Below, piece by piece: positions 35,217 through 44,789 of a stretch of DNA of 64,000 nucleotides (positions are counted from its first letter, which is position 1; the number at the start of each line of letters is the position of its first letter). The stretch spans positions 240,854,892 through 240,918,891 of the forward strand of contig NC_073696.1 of the NCBI RefSeq assembly GCF_029784165.1, given 5' to 3'. Position numbers and translations under genes: made by a program. Under the pieces are notes generated by a model. That model worked only from the letters and a program-made list of their open reading frames with translations, was not told the DNA's origin and ran no database searches. The stretch is from Wyeomyia smithii (taxonomy: Eukaryota; Arthropoda; Insecta; Diptera; Culicidae).

Positions 35217-35695
35217 CCATAATCGTTAGTAGTGAGCAATTGAATTGAACACTGGAATAATATCCCTCCGGGAGCTCATCGGAAGTCGTTAAGCAAACCA
35301 ACGAATCTTTCAAAGGCTGCAACGAAGCGGCGAGGTTCATCGCTCATCTGATCTATCTGAGCAACGGCTTCCGCAACCGGGAAGAAATTGATGGAGCAGC
35401 TAAGTCCTGCGCTCCCTACTATCCGACTTACCTAGCGATAGAACTACGCGGCGGCATCGAGGAACCTTTTCGGAGATAATAGGCTAGTGAACGACTCGGC
35501 CTTAGTGTCAAAAAGCGTGGAAACGAGCATGATGATGGTATCGGTTTGGCAAGAGTTGGACCACGAGCTGCACCATTTAGAAATTTCTATCTCACGACTA
35601 GACGACTAAATGGTGGAATCGAAAGTAGTCCCAACGACCTATTCGCAAAAACTAAAAAGACGGTACAAATACCTTGCTAATGAGGCATAATTGCC
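35217..35695 (+). pseudogene. GH19 chitinase-like pseudogene, full-length relic
   Basis: Lies 410 bp after copy 2 in the same orientation. TTAACCATAATCG matches TTAACCATGGTCG of copy 2, so the ATG has become ATA. Then VVKQTNESFKGCNEAARFIA, FRNREEIDGAAKS and, after frameshifts, a TTTCGGAGATAATAGGCTAG stretch (LFGDNRL in the paralogues) and the RAAPF.NFYLTT region can be followed. The HES motif reads LSN, so the first catalytic glutamate is gone, and GRGYIQ is deleted. Several stops are present. Its FKGCNEAA, EIDGA and LTT words resemble copy 3 more than copy 2. Confidence 0.88.
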
Positions 35696-35753
35696 TTTGT
35701 ATGCACATTATTTTTATCATGAATCGTTCAAGGTACAAACATTTGTTTCCGTC

Positions 35754-35897
35754 AACCCTCTAGTGCCCAATACCGCCATTTGGCGGGCTTCAGTCGAAGT
35801 TTTGCAAAGCTTCAATATGTACTTAAAAAGTGTTTATATTGATTCATAGTGATTTTACCGAAGCCCATTTAGAAATTAACTTGGGCACTAGAGGGTT
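35754..35897. mobile_element. 144-bp MITE with perfect 17-bp TIRs
   Basis: Begins AACCCTCTAGTGCCCAA and ends with its exact complement TTGGGCACTAGAGGGTT. The interior is AT-rich and noncoding apart from a CCGCCATTTGGCGGG hairpin near the left end. It lies between the GH19 pseudogene and copy 3. No target duplication is certain. Confidence 0.85.
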
Positions 35898-36434
35898 AAA
35901 CTTAAACATGATGACAGTCAACATTTAGTTATTAGAGTGGGACGTAGTTATATGAAAACAATGAAACTTGATAGCACAAAGTCAGAATCAAGTTCTTGTT
36001 GTTCCATTTGATATCCGAAACAAGCTCAAATTTATCGGAACTCGGAAGTCGATTGGTTTTGTCTCCGTTTGGCGAATTGCATTTCAAATTTGTGAGAAAA
36101 TTGTATCGGAAAACACACTTTTTTGCATCTACCTTTCTAGAGAACTAGGAATAGCTTGAATCAAACGTTTCATGACTTCAAAATGAGGGTTTTTGATGCT
36201 CAGCAATTTTTCTAAAACTACTACAGAGTTAGGAGGTCCCTAAAAATACTATAACTGTTCAAAGTTTCATATGTCGAAGTGAATGTTGAAAATAATTTTT
36301 TTGCCAATACTATTAGCGTACTGGAACCAGTAGGATATCCATTATTCTAGGCGTATTCAGGATCTATAACATGTTACAGATGTTAAAAACACACTTTTTT
36401 TTACACTGTTTATTATTATTCAATGCAAGGTTTG
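35898..36434. other. No gene seen
   Basis: A 63-codon plus frame (35968-36159) is featureless. The right part should contain the 3' UTR of GH19 copy 3 (minus strand), with an AATAAA read on the minus strand at about 36414-36409. Confidence 0.4.
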
Positions 36435-36971
36435 TTATCTTTCGGATGCTAAGTTTCTAACTCCCAAAACACTAGCGGCAATAAGGTAGTAACTATATCG
36501 TTTTTCCACCGATGAATGATAGGAACTCTCGACCAGTGCACCGTCTATGGCTTTGGTTGTAAGATAAAAATTTCTAAAAGGCTTAGCTCGAGGCCGTACT
36601 CTCGTCTTCCAATACCAAACCGATACAAGCATACTCATATGCGGGTTTGCTGACACCAAATCAGGATACTTCACTAGTCTGTTGTCTCCGAAAAGGTCGC
36701 TCGATGCCGCTGCGTAGTTCTCGCGCCAGGTGAGCTGAATATATCCTCGGCCATAGTAGGGAGCGTAGGGTTTGGTTGCTCCATCAATTTCCTTCCGGTA
36801 CCTGAAGCCTTCACTCCCATGGATCAGTTGAGCGATGAACATCGCCGCCTCGTTGCAATTTTCGATTGATTCGTTTATTTGCCGAACGATTACCGGTAAC
36901 GCATCATTGTGGACCGCGCAGTGGCCACAATCAATCACTATTTTGTTTAGTTGTGTTCTAGTAACTGTCAT
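36435..36971 (-). CDS. GH19-like protein, copy 3, first catalytic glutamate replaced
   Basis: Single-exon, 178 residues, complete from ATG to TAA. The fold motifs are kept: NEAAMFIAQLIH, PYYGRGYIQLTWRENY (71-86) and LTTKAIDGAL. The HES motif is HGSEGF, so the glutamate at 52 is glycine and glutamate appears two residues later at 54; REE has become RKE (E61 kept). In GH19 the HES glutamate is the general acid, so hydrolysis is probably lost or changed. The clean frame and intact TATA promoter argue against simple decay; a binding-only or altered role is possible (inference). NCNEAA and EIDGATK link it to the pseudogene at 35217. No signal peptide is visible. Confidence 0.87.
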   Translation of the reverse strand: MTVTRTQLNKIVIDCGHCAVHNDALPVIVRQINESIENCNEAAMFIAQLIHGSEGFRYRKEIDGATKPYAPYYGRGYIQLTWRENYAAASSDLFGDNRLVKYPDLVSANPHMSMLVSVWYWKTRVRPRAKPFRNFYLTTKAIDGALVESSYHSSVEKRYSYYLIAASVLGVRNLASER

Positions 36972-37024
36972 GATTAAGAAACAAAGTACTATTGATACAT
37001 TATTCCGAGATGTTCATATTTATA
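36972..37024 (-). promoter_or_regulatory. Core promoter of GH19 copy 3
   Basis: TATAAATA (37024-37017 on the minus strand) is preceded by GTACGAGGG, matching GTACACAGG before the TATA box of copy 1. The distance to the ATG is about 47 bp, as in the other two copies. Confidence 0.6.
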
Positions 37025-37734
37025 CCCTCGTACAGTTGATAAGTGTTATCAACGGTGACTGCACTGCATTTTCCGTGTCTTTGAAAATTCTTCAGATCGA
37101 CGTTTTGGGAGTTTATAGTATCGATACATACACTACGCAAAATGCTTCATAACACGTAGATATACCAGAAAAATTCTTGAACATTTTACAGCATTAAGTT
37201 GCTGTTAGCTAAAGAAAAATGATAACAGTTTTCATTTACTGATTTAATGTCATAAAAATAAAAAAACAACATTCAGACGAATTTTTAGATCGATTCAGTA
37301 AAATGACCCTTTTGACTCATTTTGAAACATACTCCAGACTGGAAGAAAACACAAAGCCCGCAATGTGGTTTAAATAATCATGAAAATCTTTACATCACAA
37401 AGTTAAGTTGGATTGGAGTGTTGCCAATCTCATAACCACAATACAACTATAAATATAAAGCAGATAAAACGCAAGAAAAATATGAGAGAAAATGATTCAT
37501 GTTACTTATCAGTATCGTCGCTTGAAGCTTTTCAACCAATGAAAATAATTTCTGTGTTCTTTTATAAATTATCTTCCCAAACCATAAGCGAAGGATGCCT
37601 GAGCGTTAGATAATCGAGGATACAAACATGACACATTGAACTAATCTAACATTTGCTAGTATTGTAGAACTTTTTTTTTACAAAGATACCTGGAAGCATG
37701 AGTAATACCATTTCACTTTTATCTCGGAGGTCCA
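37025..37734. other. No gene seen
   Basis: AT-rich DNA upstream of GH19 copy 3. A 66-codon frame (37413-37613) has no recognisable feature. Confidence 0.4.
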
Positions 37735-37990
37735 CAGTTGTTCAAGCACTAGGGTCTTATCTTCTACCAAATCCGTTATCAACTAGTCGACTTGTCTCTG
37801 TTGGACGTTTGCATAACAATCGATCCTTCCAGCTCTGTAGGGCATCTAAGGGTATGTTAATCACGAGTCAACGATTGGCATGACTAAATACGGTGACTCA
37901 CCGGTTTTAATTTGATTTTCCCTCAGGAATCGTTATAACAAATATGAACTAAATGATTAGGTGCCTCAAATTACAGTTGCTTCCCTTTTT
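37735..37990. repeat. Diverged noncoding block, copy C of three
   Basis: Contains CGACTTGTCTCTGTTGGACG, GGCATGACTAAATACGGTGA and CGTTATAACAAATATGAACT, the same ordered words as the blocks at 11545 and 22915. It lies about 760 bp 5' of GH19 copy 3; the other two blocks have no such fixed relation to GH19 copies. Confidence 0.6.
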
Positions 37991-38339
37991 GCCTTGAATA
38001 GGCAGCTCTTCTTTTTCTGTGTCATTGAACAAAGATTTACTGTTTTGGGAAAATCTCATAAGTCTGAGCCCAGACTGGTAGATTTTTCGTTAGTCTATGT
38101 ACAACCAGTAGCAAAGCAAAGTTAAATTCTAAAACCGTGTCTTAATGATCCTTCAAACATTTTGCAATATTTTTAATATAAATTATTTGTCAAATCTGAA
38201 TAAGCACATTTTTCCCTAAGAAGAAAAATACATTCAATCTAACTTTCATTCAATCTTCTACTATATAAAAATGGAATTCCGTAACGCTTGATCTTATTGA
38301 TATTATTCCCTCCGTCTCTGTGGTGTACAGTAATCATCA

Positions 38340-39350
38340 TCATTTAAAATCGTTCTAAATCAGAAAAATAAGCGGTGACATGTAGGTTTTTTAACCGGAA
38401 AATGTTCGCTGATATTCAGGAAAGACATTTGGAGGAAAATAATTAGTATCTGATTACTACAATTTGAGATATTTTTCGTAAAACTACGTGAAACATGCAA
38501 AATTATGACTTTTCATGCTGCATTTGCCTCTAAATCAAAATTCAAAGCGATGACATGTGATTCCAATTCCATTGAAATGTTTGTTAATGTTAAGGAAAGA
38601 CAATTGAGGAAAAATAATTAGTATCTGATTACTACAATTTAAAATATTATTCACAAAACTACGTGAAACATGCAAAAATATTACTTTTCAAGCCGAATTT
38701 GCCTCTAAATCGAAATTCAAAGCGATGACATGTGATTTTTTTTTTCATTAAAATGTTTGTTACGTTCAGGAAAGACATTCGAGGAAAAATAATTAGTATC
38801 TGATTACTAATACTTGAGATATTATTCACAAAACTACGTAAAACATGCAAAATTACCGAATTTACCTCTGAATCAAAATTTGAAATCGATGAGCGATGAC
38901 ATGAGATTCTTTTTTCATTAAAATGTTTGTTAATGTTCAGGAAAGACATTTGAGGAAGAATAATTAATAGCTGATTACTAAAATTTGAGATATTATTCAC
39001 AAAACTACGTAAAACATGCAAAATTGTGACTTTTTGTGCTAAATTTACCTCTAAACCAAAATTCAAAGCGATGACATGAGATCCTTTTTTCAGTAAAATG
39101 TTTGTTAATGTTCAGGAAAGACATTTGAGAAAAAATAACACGTATCTTATTGCTAAAAGTTGACATATTACTCAAAAAATTACATATGTTCGAAGCATTT
39201 TTGAAGATGATTTTCTGCATGCAAAGAAACACCTTAAAATACTCCCTTTGATTTTTTTTTTTTGAAAAACATATAATACAGGTAAAACTTTGACTTTTTA
39301 AGCATAAGCTCAAATCGCATCTAAATCAAAATTCAAAACATGTGATTTCA
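38340..39350. repeat. Satellite-like tandem array, about 175-bp unit, five copies
   Basis: The anchor GGAAAGACA recurs at about 38419, 38594, 38769, 38940 and 39115, a period of 171-175 bp. Each unit contains AATAATTAGTATCTGATTAC, ACTACGTRAAACATGCAAAA, CTCTAAATC and GCGATGACATG. The copies differ by point changes and short deletions. The minus-strand frames 38659-39066 and 39005-39313 are repeat translations, not genes. Confidence 0.9.
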
Positions 39351-39420
39351 ATAAATTGTTCCAAATATTTTTTTGCAGAAATCAGTGCGAGCCGAGCATA
39401 AGAAAAATACATTTCTGATG

Positions 39421-39618
39421 TACACTAAGGTCGCTTTATACACGGTTTTTTTTACGCGGATTTTTTTTACGCGGCTTTTTTTACGCAGATTCCGGAATTC
39501 ACGCGGATTCCGGAATTTATGCGTTTTTTCTTACGCGGATTCCGGAATTCACGCGGTTTTTTTACGCGGTTTTGTTTACGCGGCACGTATCCCCCGCGTA
39601 AAAAGCGACTTTAGTGTA
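39421..39618 (-). mobile_element. MITE with internal tandem repeats, copy 2 of 4
   Basis: Same family as 27105-27348 but reversed: GGCACGTATCCCCCGCG is near the right end. Ends are TACACTAAGGTCGCTTTATA and its near-complement. Three to four internal GATTCCGGAATT units remain. It lies 70 bp after the satellite array. Confidence 0.88.
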
Positions 39619-40748
39619 TTCGTAGATTTGTGAATAGGAACACATTACGGGATTTGATTTACTTTTTTAACTTCACCCAAACTAGATCTTGGAACATTCA
39701 GCTGGAGAAAAGGTTTCATTTCATTGGTTTGAACATAGATTAAGAGGCGTCTTAAGCATTGAAAGTCATTTTTCATTTTCTACATAGTTTTGTGGATTAA
39801 AGCACAATTGTTAGTTATCAGAAAACCCTTACTTCTTCTCAGACGTGTTCATTTGACACCAACAAACATTTTCGTTTTGAAAAAAATCTTAAGCATCTCT
39901 TTAGATTTCATTATAGAGGAGAAATAATTAATAGTTAATTTCCTAAAAAAGGTTTACTGTAAACGATTGTCAAATAGCCCGAATATCACCCAGTATAGGT
40001 ATATTCGAAACTGGGAAGACTCAACACAACATTTTCCAAAACGGCGGCTTCCGGCTTCAGAAAAATAACCTAAAGTTGTATTTGGCCAACCATTTCAATA
40101 ATTCCGAAAGTGGTACTCCATAAGTCGTTTGGTAATCCGATATGGCGACTTCCAGTTTATGTGTGTTCTGTTCTCAAAATATTGAAGTATTTAAAGTGAT
40201 GATGAACGCATAAGATGTGAAATATTTTTTAAGTAAGTTATGCTAAAACAGTAATGAATTATAAAAAATGATTCTTGAATTTAAAACCTTTGATCCCGAG
40301 CATCGCCGGGAACGTTTAACTAGTCAAAAATATAAATAGAAGTTCTTCTTTAGTCTTCTATAGAATTCTTTTCGGAAGCGATTTTAAAACATTACTAAAC
40401 GGAAGGCTATATGTTCCTAACATATGTCATTTGACTGCAACTTTTTGAAAATCGAGAAATCTACATTCTGGGCAAGTCTGCGTCAATATGGGAAGATTTC
40501 GAGAGCAAGTGCTCAAAATCTGAAATACCTGCTATTATTTACAGCTCGAAAGAAATCAAGATATTGGGACTCCACATGTTGCGATTCGATATCTCTGTGA
40601 TTTATAGGTAGTTTGACTCGAACGAATTGGAAAGTGGTATTCCTATTTTCGAATGAGGCAAATCCAGGCATGAGCGAAAGTAGAGATACAAATTTACGAT
40701 ACTTTAGTAAGAATGTTATTCAAACGAAAACACGAATTATAGGGCCCA
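39619..40748. other. No gene; old repeat patch at 39.96-40.17 kb
   Basis: CGAATATCACCCAGTATAGG and nearby GGCGGCTTCCGG- and GGCGACTTCCAG-type words resemble 12360-12780, suggesting an old interspersed repeat. Otherwise AT-rich sequence with short frames. Confidence 0.35.
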
Positions 40749-42435
40749 CAGGGTGGCGATTCAATTTCCAAAAATAAATTCCCTGATATTTCCTGATGTT
40801 CCTAATTCTTTTCCCTGATTATTCGAATTTATTTTAAACTGATTTAAGTTACGACTATCATAAGTTTTTCCACCTAAATCTACTAAAAAGGATCAGACTT
40901 GAATTGATTCCTGCTAAAATTTCCATCAGTAATTATAACAGTTTAGCTTCGCTTTTGCTAACTTGAATCAAACAAAAATAATAATAATAAAAAAAATCTG
41001 AACAAAAATAATTTTTGTTCAGAAACGCGTCCAGTTTAATAAAATTGAAAATAAAAACTACACTGGACGACAAAAGTGAGAAAAAGTTGTCCTTAAGCTC
41101 AAATAAGTACCCTAGAAATATTATAGCTCTTCAACCTGTTCATTTTGGTGACCGTGGTAAAATGCAGAAGTGCTTCAAAAGTGCTCAGGCGACATCCATA
41201 AATTACGTAACGCAGAAAACCCGATTTTTGGACCCCCACCCCCCATATGTAACGAAACGTAACGCTAACACCTACCCCCCCATAAAAATTACGTAACACT
41301 GCAGAAGGATTTCCTTGATAAAAATGCTCGTTTTTGGAGAATCTCTCCGGAGATTTTTCGTTACGTAACGTTTAACAAACCTCCCCCCCCTCCCCTGTGT
41401 AACAAATCGTAACGCTCAAGGATACCCCCTCTCCTTCCTATGAGCGTTACGTAATTTATGGATGCCGCCTCACCGTGTTCATAGTTTTTCCGTTTATTCA
41501 CGGGAAAATTTTATTGAAGTTTCTTAAGACTTGAGGCATTTCCGAAACGTCTAGGGGCACCAAAATTCACAGGAACAGTGTTATCAGTTAACTATTTCGA
41601 GACACACCTGCTTTGATAAGAAAATCAATCAGATTTGGAATTCTGGTTGGATCAGTTGAATAATTGTATCAAAATCTTGACTGTAAAAAGTAGACAATTA
41701 AAAATTAACAATTTCGCACTTAAACCTTTATGCTAAACACTGTCAAATGCTTTTCTATGTAAAGAATTCAGATTCATAATTCAGAATTCAGATTCATTAG
41801 CTCGTATCTTCATAAATTGATTGGTCGACAACTTGAAACCTCGCCTTGTTATTCGGTTTTAAAATTTGAGTATTTTTGGCATTTTTCAATAATTTGGCAA
41901 AATGATCATTTTAAAACAGTTTTTGAAAATTTCTCAAGAAGTTCAACTGCTTTTATACTTTTGAAAATTTTAATGATAGATTCAATCTCATTTAAGTTAA
42001 CTTCAATTAATTCTGCTGGTAAAACTTTCGGGGTAGACATTTGATAAAATTAACGTGTGACTTCGTCTTTAATTGGACTCGCTATATTTCGTAATCACCA
42101 TTTTTGATTACTGGAAAATGACAATAGCGATAGTGTAGCTTGCTTAGGCGATGTTAGACGGTGCGTCAATAGTTCGGAAGCAATTGCAAGAAACCGAAGA
42201 AAAAAATCTCGTCTCACCACTGGTTTTTATAAAAAAGCGTAGTAATTACCATAAAATACGCGCATTACTTAATGGCTTGTTAATAAATCCAATTTAGAAC
42301 TAACTCGGTAAAAAAAATCCCAAGCTTCTAAAATTTTTCCTAATGACTTCTTAAATTCCCTGATTTTCCTGATCGAAAAATTAAATCCTTGATATTCCCT
42401 GATTCTCCCGGTTTTTCCCGGTAGTCGCCACCCTG
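40749..42435. mobile_element. TIR element of 1.7 kb, CAGGGTG family, copy 2
   Basis: Left end CAGGGTGGCGATTCAATTT, right end GGTAGTCGCCACCCTG. Near both ends the words TTCCCTGAT and TTTCCTGAT recur. GGGCCCA or GGCCCA abuts both edges and may be a target duplication. The interior has only short AT-rich frames and a nested MITE (41188-41469), so no transposase survives. The element at 2819-3133 shares its ends. Confidence 0.72.
41188..41469. mobile_element. Nested MITE, GGCGACATCCATAAATTACG family
   Basis: Inverted ends GGCGACATCCATAAATTACG and (complement) GGCGGCATCCATAAATTACG, with C-rich and GTAACG-rich subterminal blocks on both sides. TCA flanks both edges. It lies wholly inside the 40749-42435 element, so it inserted later. 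A small relative with AACGTCCATAAAATACGTAA ends is at 51962-52060. Confidence 0.82.
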
Positions 42436-43246
42436 GGCCCATATTAGTTGTGATAAATCACAACAGTCAGGCCTTTGATGTTCGTCATAGTTTACTGCTA
42501 GTTTGTATTACATTTTTCAAATCGGGATTGTCAAGTTAAAGCTTCCGATTTCAACCAATTTGGATCTAGGTTTATGGTTTCTCTTCAGAAAATCACTAGT
42601 ATCTGAGGAGCATGCAAAAACACCGCGGTGGAATCTAAAATATCTCTAGAGAGAGATAATAAACTGGGGTCATCTTTCTCACACAAAAGGATAATACGCT
42701 CTATAACTACACAACAGAGCTCACTGCAGTGCTTTTACTGTGTATCTCTAAGCATATATCAAATGAGGGGAACATTTGGGTAGGATGGTGGATTGCGTTG
42801 TTTACTTTGTATCCCGAAACCTGGAAAAAAAAATGCAGCCGTTCGTCACGCACAACATATTTTGACGACTAGGATGGGATCAGTCCCCTCCGAAAGTAAC
42901 TCTCCCCCTTTTTGGAAAACTTCAAGAACAGCGAGTTCGGGGCGTCTCTCGCAGCTGGAATCGACGAGTTTTGGTACGAATCGAAGCGATAAAGTGTTCC
43001 TTCGTTGAGCAGAAGCCATCCAAGAAGATTGACAAACCAAAAAGAAAGAAAACACGTCCAAAGGGATTTCATTGGTTAAGAAAGTCGGTCATCCGGTTAA
43101 GACCTCTCAGGAAAATGAAAGTTGAGTCCAGCTGCAACTAGACTGTGCGTCGGACATCACAATAATCTTCGAGCAAGTCTGAGAAACAATTGGTCAACCA
43201 CCAACTCAAGAGAGTTATTGCTACCAGTGGACAGTCATCTCCTAGC
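42436..43246. other. No gene confirmed; lysine-rich frame near 43.0 kb
   Basis: Around 43010-43110 a plus-strand frame reads a short lysine/arginine-rich string (KKIDKPKRKKTRPKG), preceded in another frame by a serine-rich stretch. It could be the frame-broken relic of a basic protein, but I cannot name it. Nothing else stands out. Confidence 0.3.
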
Positions 43247-43441
43247 AAATCTCGAGGTACGAAACTGGCCTAACAAGCCAATCGTCGTATGTTCGAGTCC
43301 CTGCTCGGGAGAGACGGTTGGTGGCAGTAGGATTGTAGCGCTAGCACCGCAATTGTCCTGTACACTAACAATCGGCTTCGAAGACTGTGTATAATAAAAA
43401 TAAGGTCGTGCTCCGATACGGAATGTAGCACCAAGGCTTTG
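43247..43441 (+). mobile_element. tRNA-derived SINE-like element
   Basis: AATCTCGAGGTACGAAACTG resembles the A-box region of the head at 6011. GGCCTAACAAGCC forms an anticodon-like stem-loop, and TGTTCGAGTCC is a B box. About 130 bp of unrelated body follow, ending GGAATGTAGCACCAAGGCTT. The mariner at 43446 begins within its tail. Confidence 0.65.
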
Positions 43442-43445
43442 TTTA

Positions 43446-44739
43446 TAGAATGTTCCGATAATTATAAATACACTTACGATGAACCGTCATTTCAAATAAC
43501 GTGCAGTATTCAACCAAACGTTGGCTGCCTCCTGTTGTTTACATCCAAAAGAAACGAATGGTGTCATTTTTTTCTAACATTTAGTGCGAAATTTTGAAAA
43601 TGCGTGGCCTTTCTCCCGAGCAAAGAATGCGAATTGTGCACAAATGGGGCACTGTGAGTGGTCTTTCTATAAGAAAATTGGCCAGATAAGAAGGTGTAAG
43701 TGTCGGTGCAGTTTAAACCGCATTGCGGAAGTATTATGAAGAGTGCACATTTACTGATGCCCCAAGACGTGGTAGAAAACCCGGGCCTGTTGATCCCACA
43801 ATGGACAAAAAGGTTAAGGAATACTACAAGCGGCATCCTTCAGTATCAGTACGAGATGTGGCGACAAAGCTTGGAACCTCGGCGAGTAACGTTATGCGTG
43901 CCAAGGGAAGAATGGGTCTGCAGACCCGTCGGAAGCAGAAGCAGCCAAAACGAAATCCAAAACAAGCTGAATCTGTGAAACCGAGAGCTCGGAAGCTTTA
44001 TGACAAACTTCTGACCAAAAAAATGGGGTGTGTTATCATGGATGACGAAACCTACATAAAACTGGACTAGAAGACTCTGCCAGGACCGCAATTTTATACA
44101 TCACCGAAGGGAAAGGATGTCCCTGGACCAGTGAGAGCCATTTACACCGAAAAATTCGGCAAGAAGGTAATGGTTTGGCAGGCCATTCGTGAATGTGGGA
44201 AAATATCTCGTCCATTCATTACGAATGACACAATGAATGGTAAAATTTACGTAAAAGAGTGTTTGCAGAAAAGGTTGTTACCCATGGTAAGGCAGCATAA
44301 CAATCCTCCAATCTTTTGACCCGATCTTGCTTCCTGCCATTACTCTAAGGATGCACTAGGGTGGTATAAAACAAATAACTTCACATGTGTCCCAAAGGAG
44401 ATGAATCCTCCAAACTGCCCTGAAAATCGCCCTATTGAAACTTTTTGGGCTTTGACCAAGGCAAAGCTGAGGAAATATGTCAAACCAGCGGACAATGTTG
44501 AAAAATTTAAAAAAGATTGGCTTAAGGTGGTAAAAATGGTCAGAGAACCCATTGTGCAAAAGCTTATGAGTAGTGTTAAGAGAAAAGTTAGAGAACTCGC
44601 GTATCCTACGAAAAACAATCCCAACTTGAATTGAAACTGGAAAGAAAACACTTATTATCTATATATCAGAATAAAATGACCCGAAAAATCCTGTTTTATT
44701 CAAGAAAGAAGATGTATTTATAATTTACGGAACAGTCTA
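43446..44739 (+). mobile_element. DD37E mariner-family transposon, complete ends
   Basis: 1294 bp with inverted ends TAGAATGTTCCGATAATTAT and (complement) TAGACTGTTCCGTAAATTAT, and TA on both sides (43444-43445 and 44740-44741), the Tc1/mariner target duplication. The single transposase frame is broken by point stops (see 43600-44634). The DD37E signature places it with ITmD37E elements, first recognised in mosquitoes. The ends are complete, so it could still be moved by an active relative. Confidence 0.9.
43600..44634 (+). pseudogene. DD37E transposase, disrupted by stops
   Basis: About 345 codons in essentially one frame. The N-terminus has two helix-turn-helix-like segments (SPEQRMRIVHKWGTVSG; VSVRDVATKLGTSASNVMRA) joined by an RRGRKPGP linker. 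The catalytic residues are all present: VIMDDETYIKLD (first D), a PDLASCHYSK motif (second D) and, 37 residues later, the E of CPENRPIETFW. Stops fall within the first helix region, after GAV, after YIKLD (44068-44070) and just before PDLAS. The frame resumes after each, so these are point mutations in a dead but little-decayed gene. The normal product would cut and paste the element at TA sites. Confidence 0.88.
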
Positions 44740-44789
44740 TAGGACAGTGGACAATGACATCACTGTTCATGGTATCGCCAGGCAAGGCT

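Noticed and set aside
38659..39313. Minus-strand frames of 102 and 135 codons
   Set aside because: Translations of the 175-bp satellite array; the peptide repeats with the DNA period.
38340..39350. CRISPR-like array
   Set aside because: The whole 175-bp unit is repeated, without unique spacers, and this is an insect genome.
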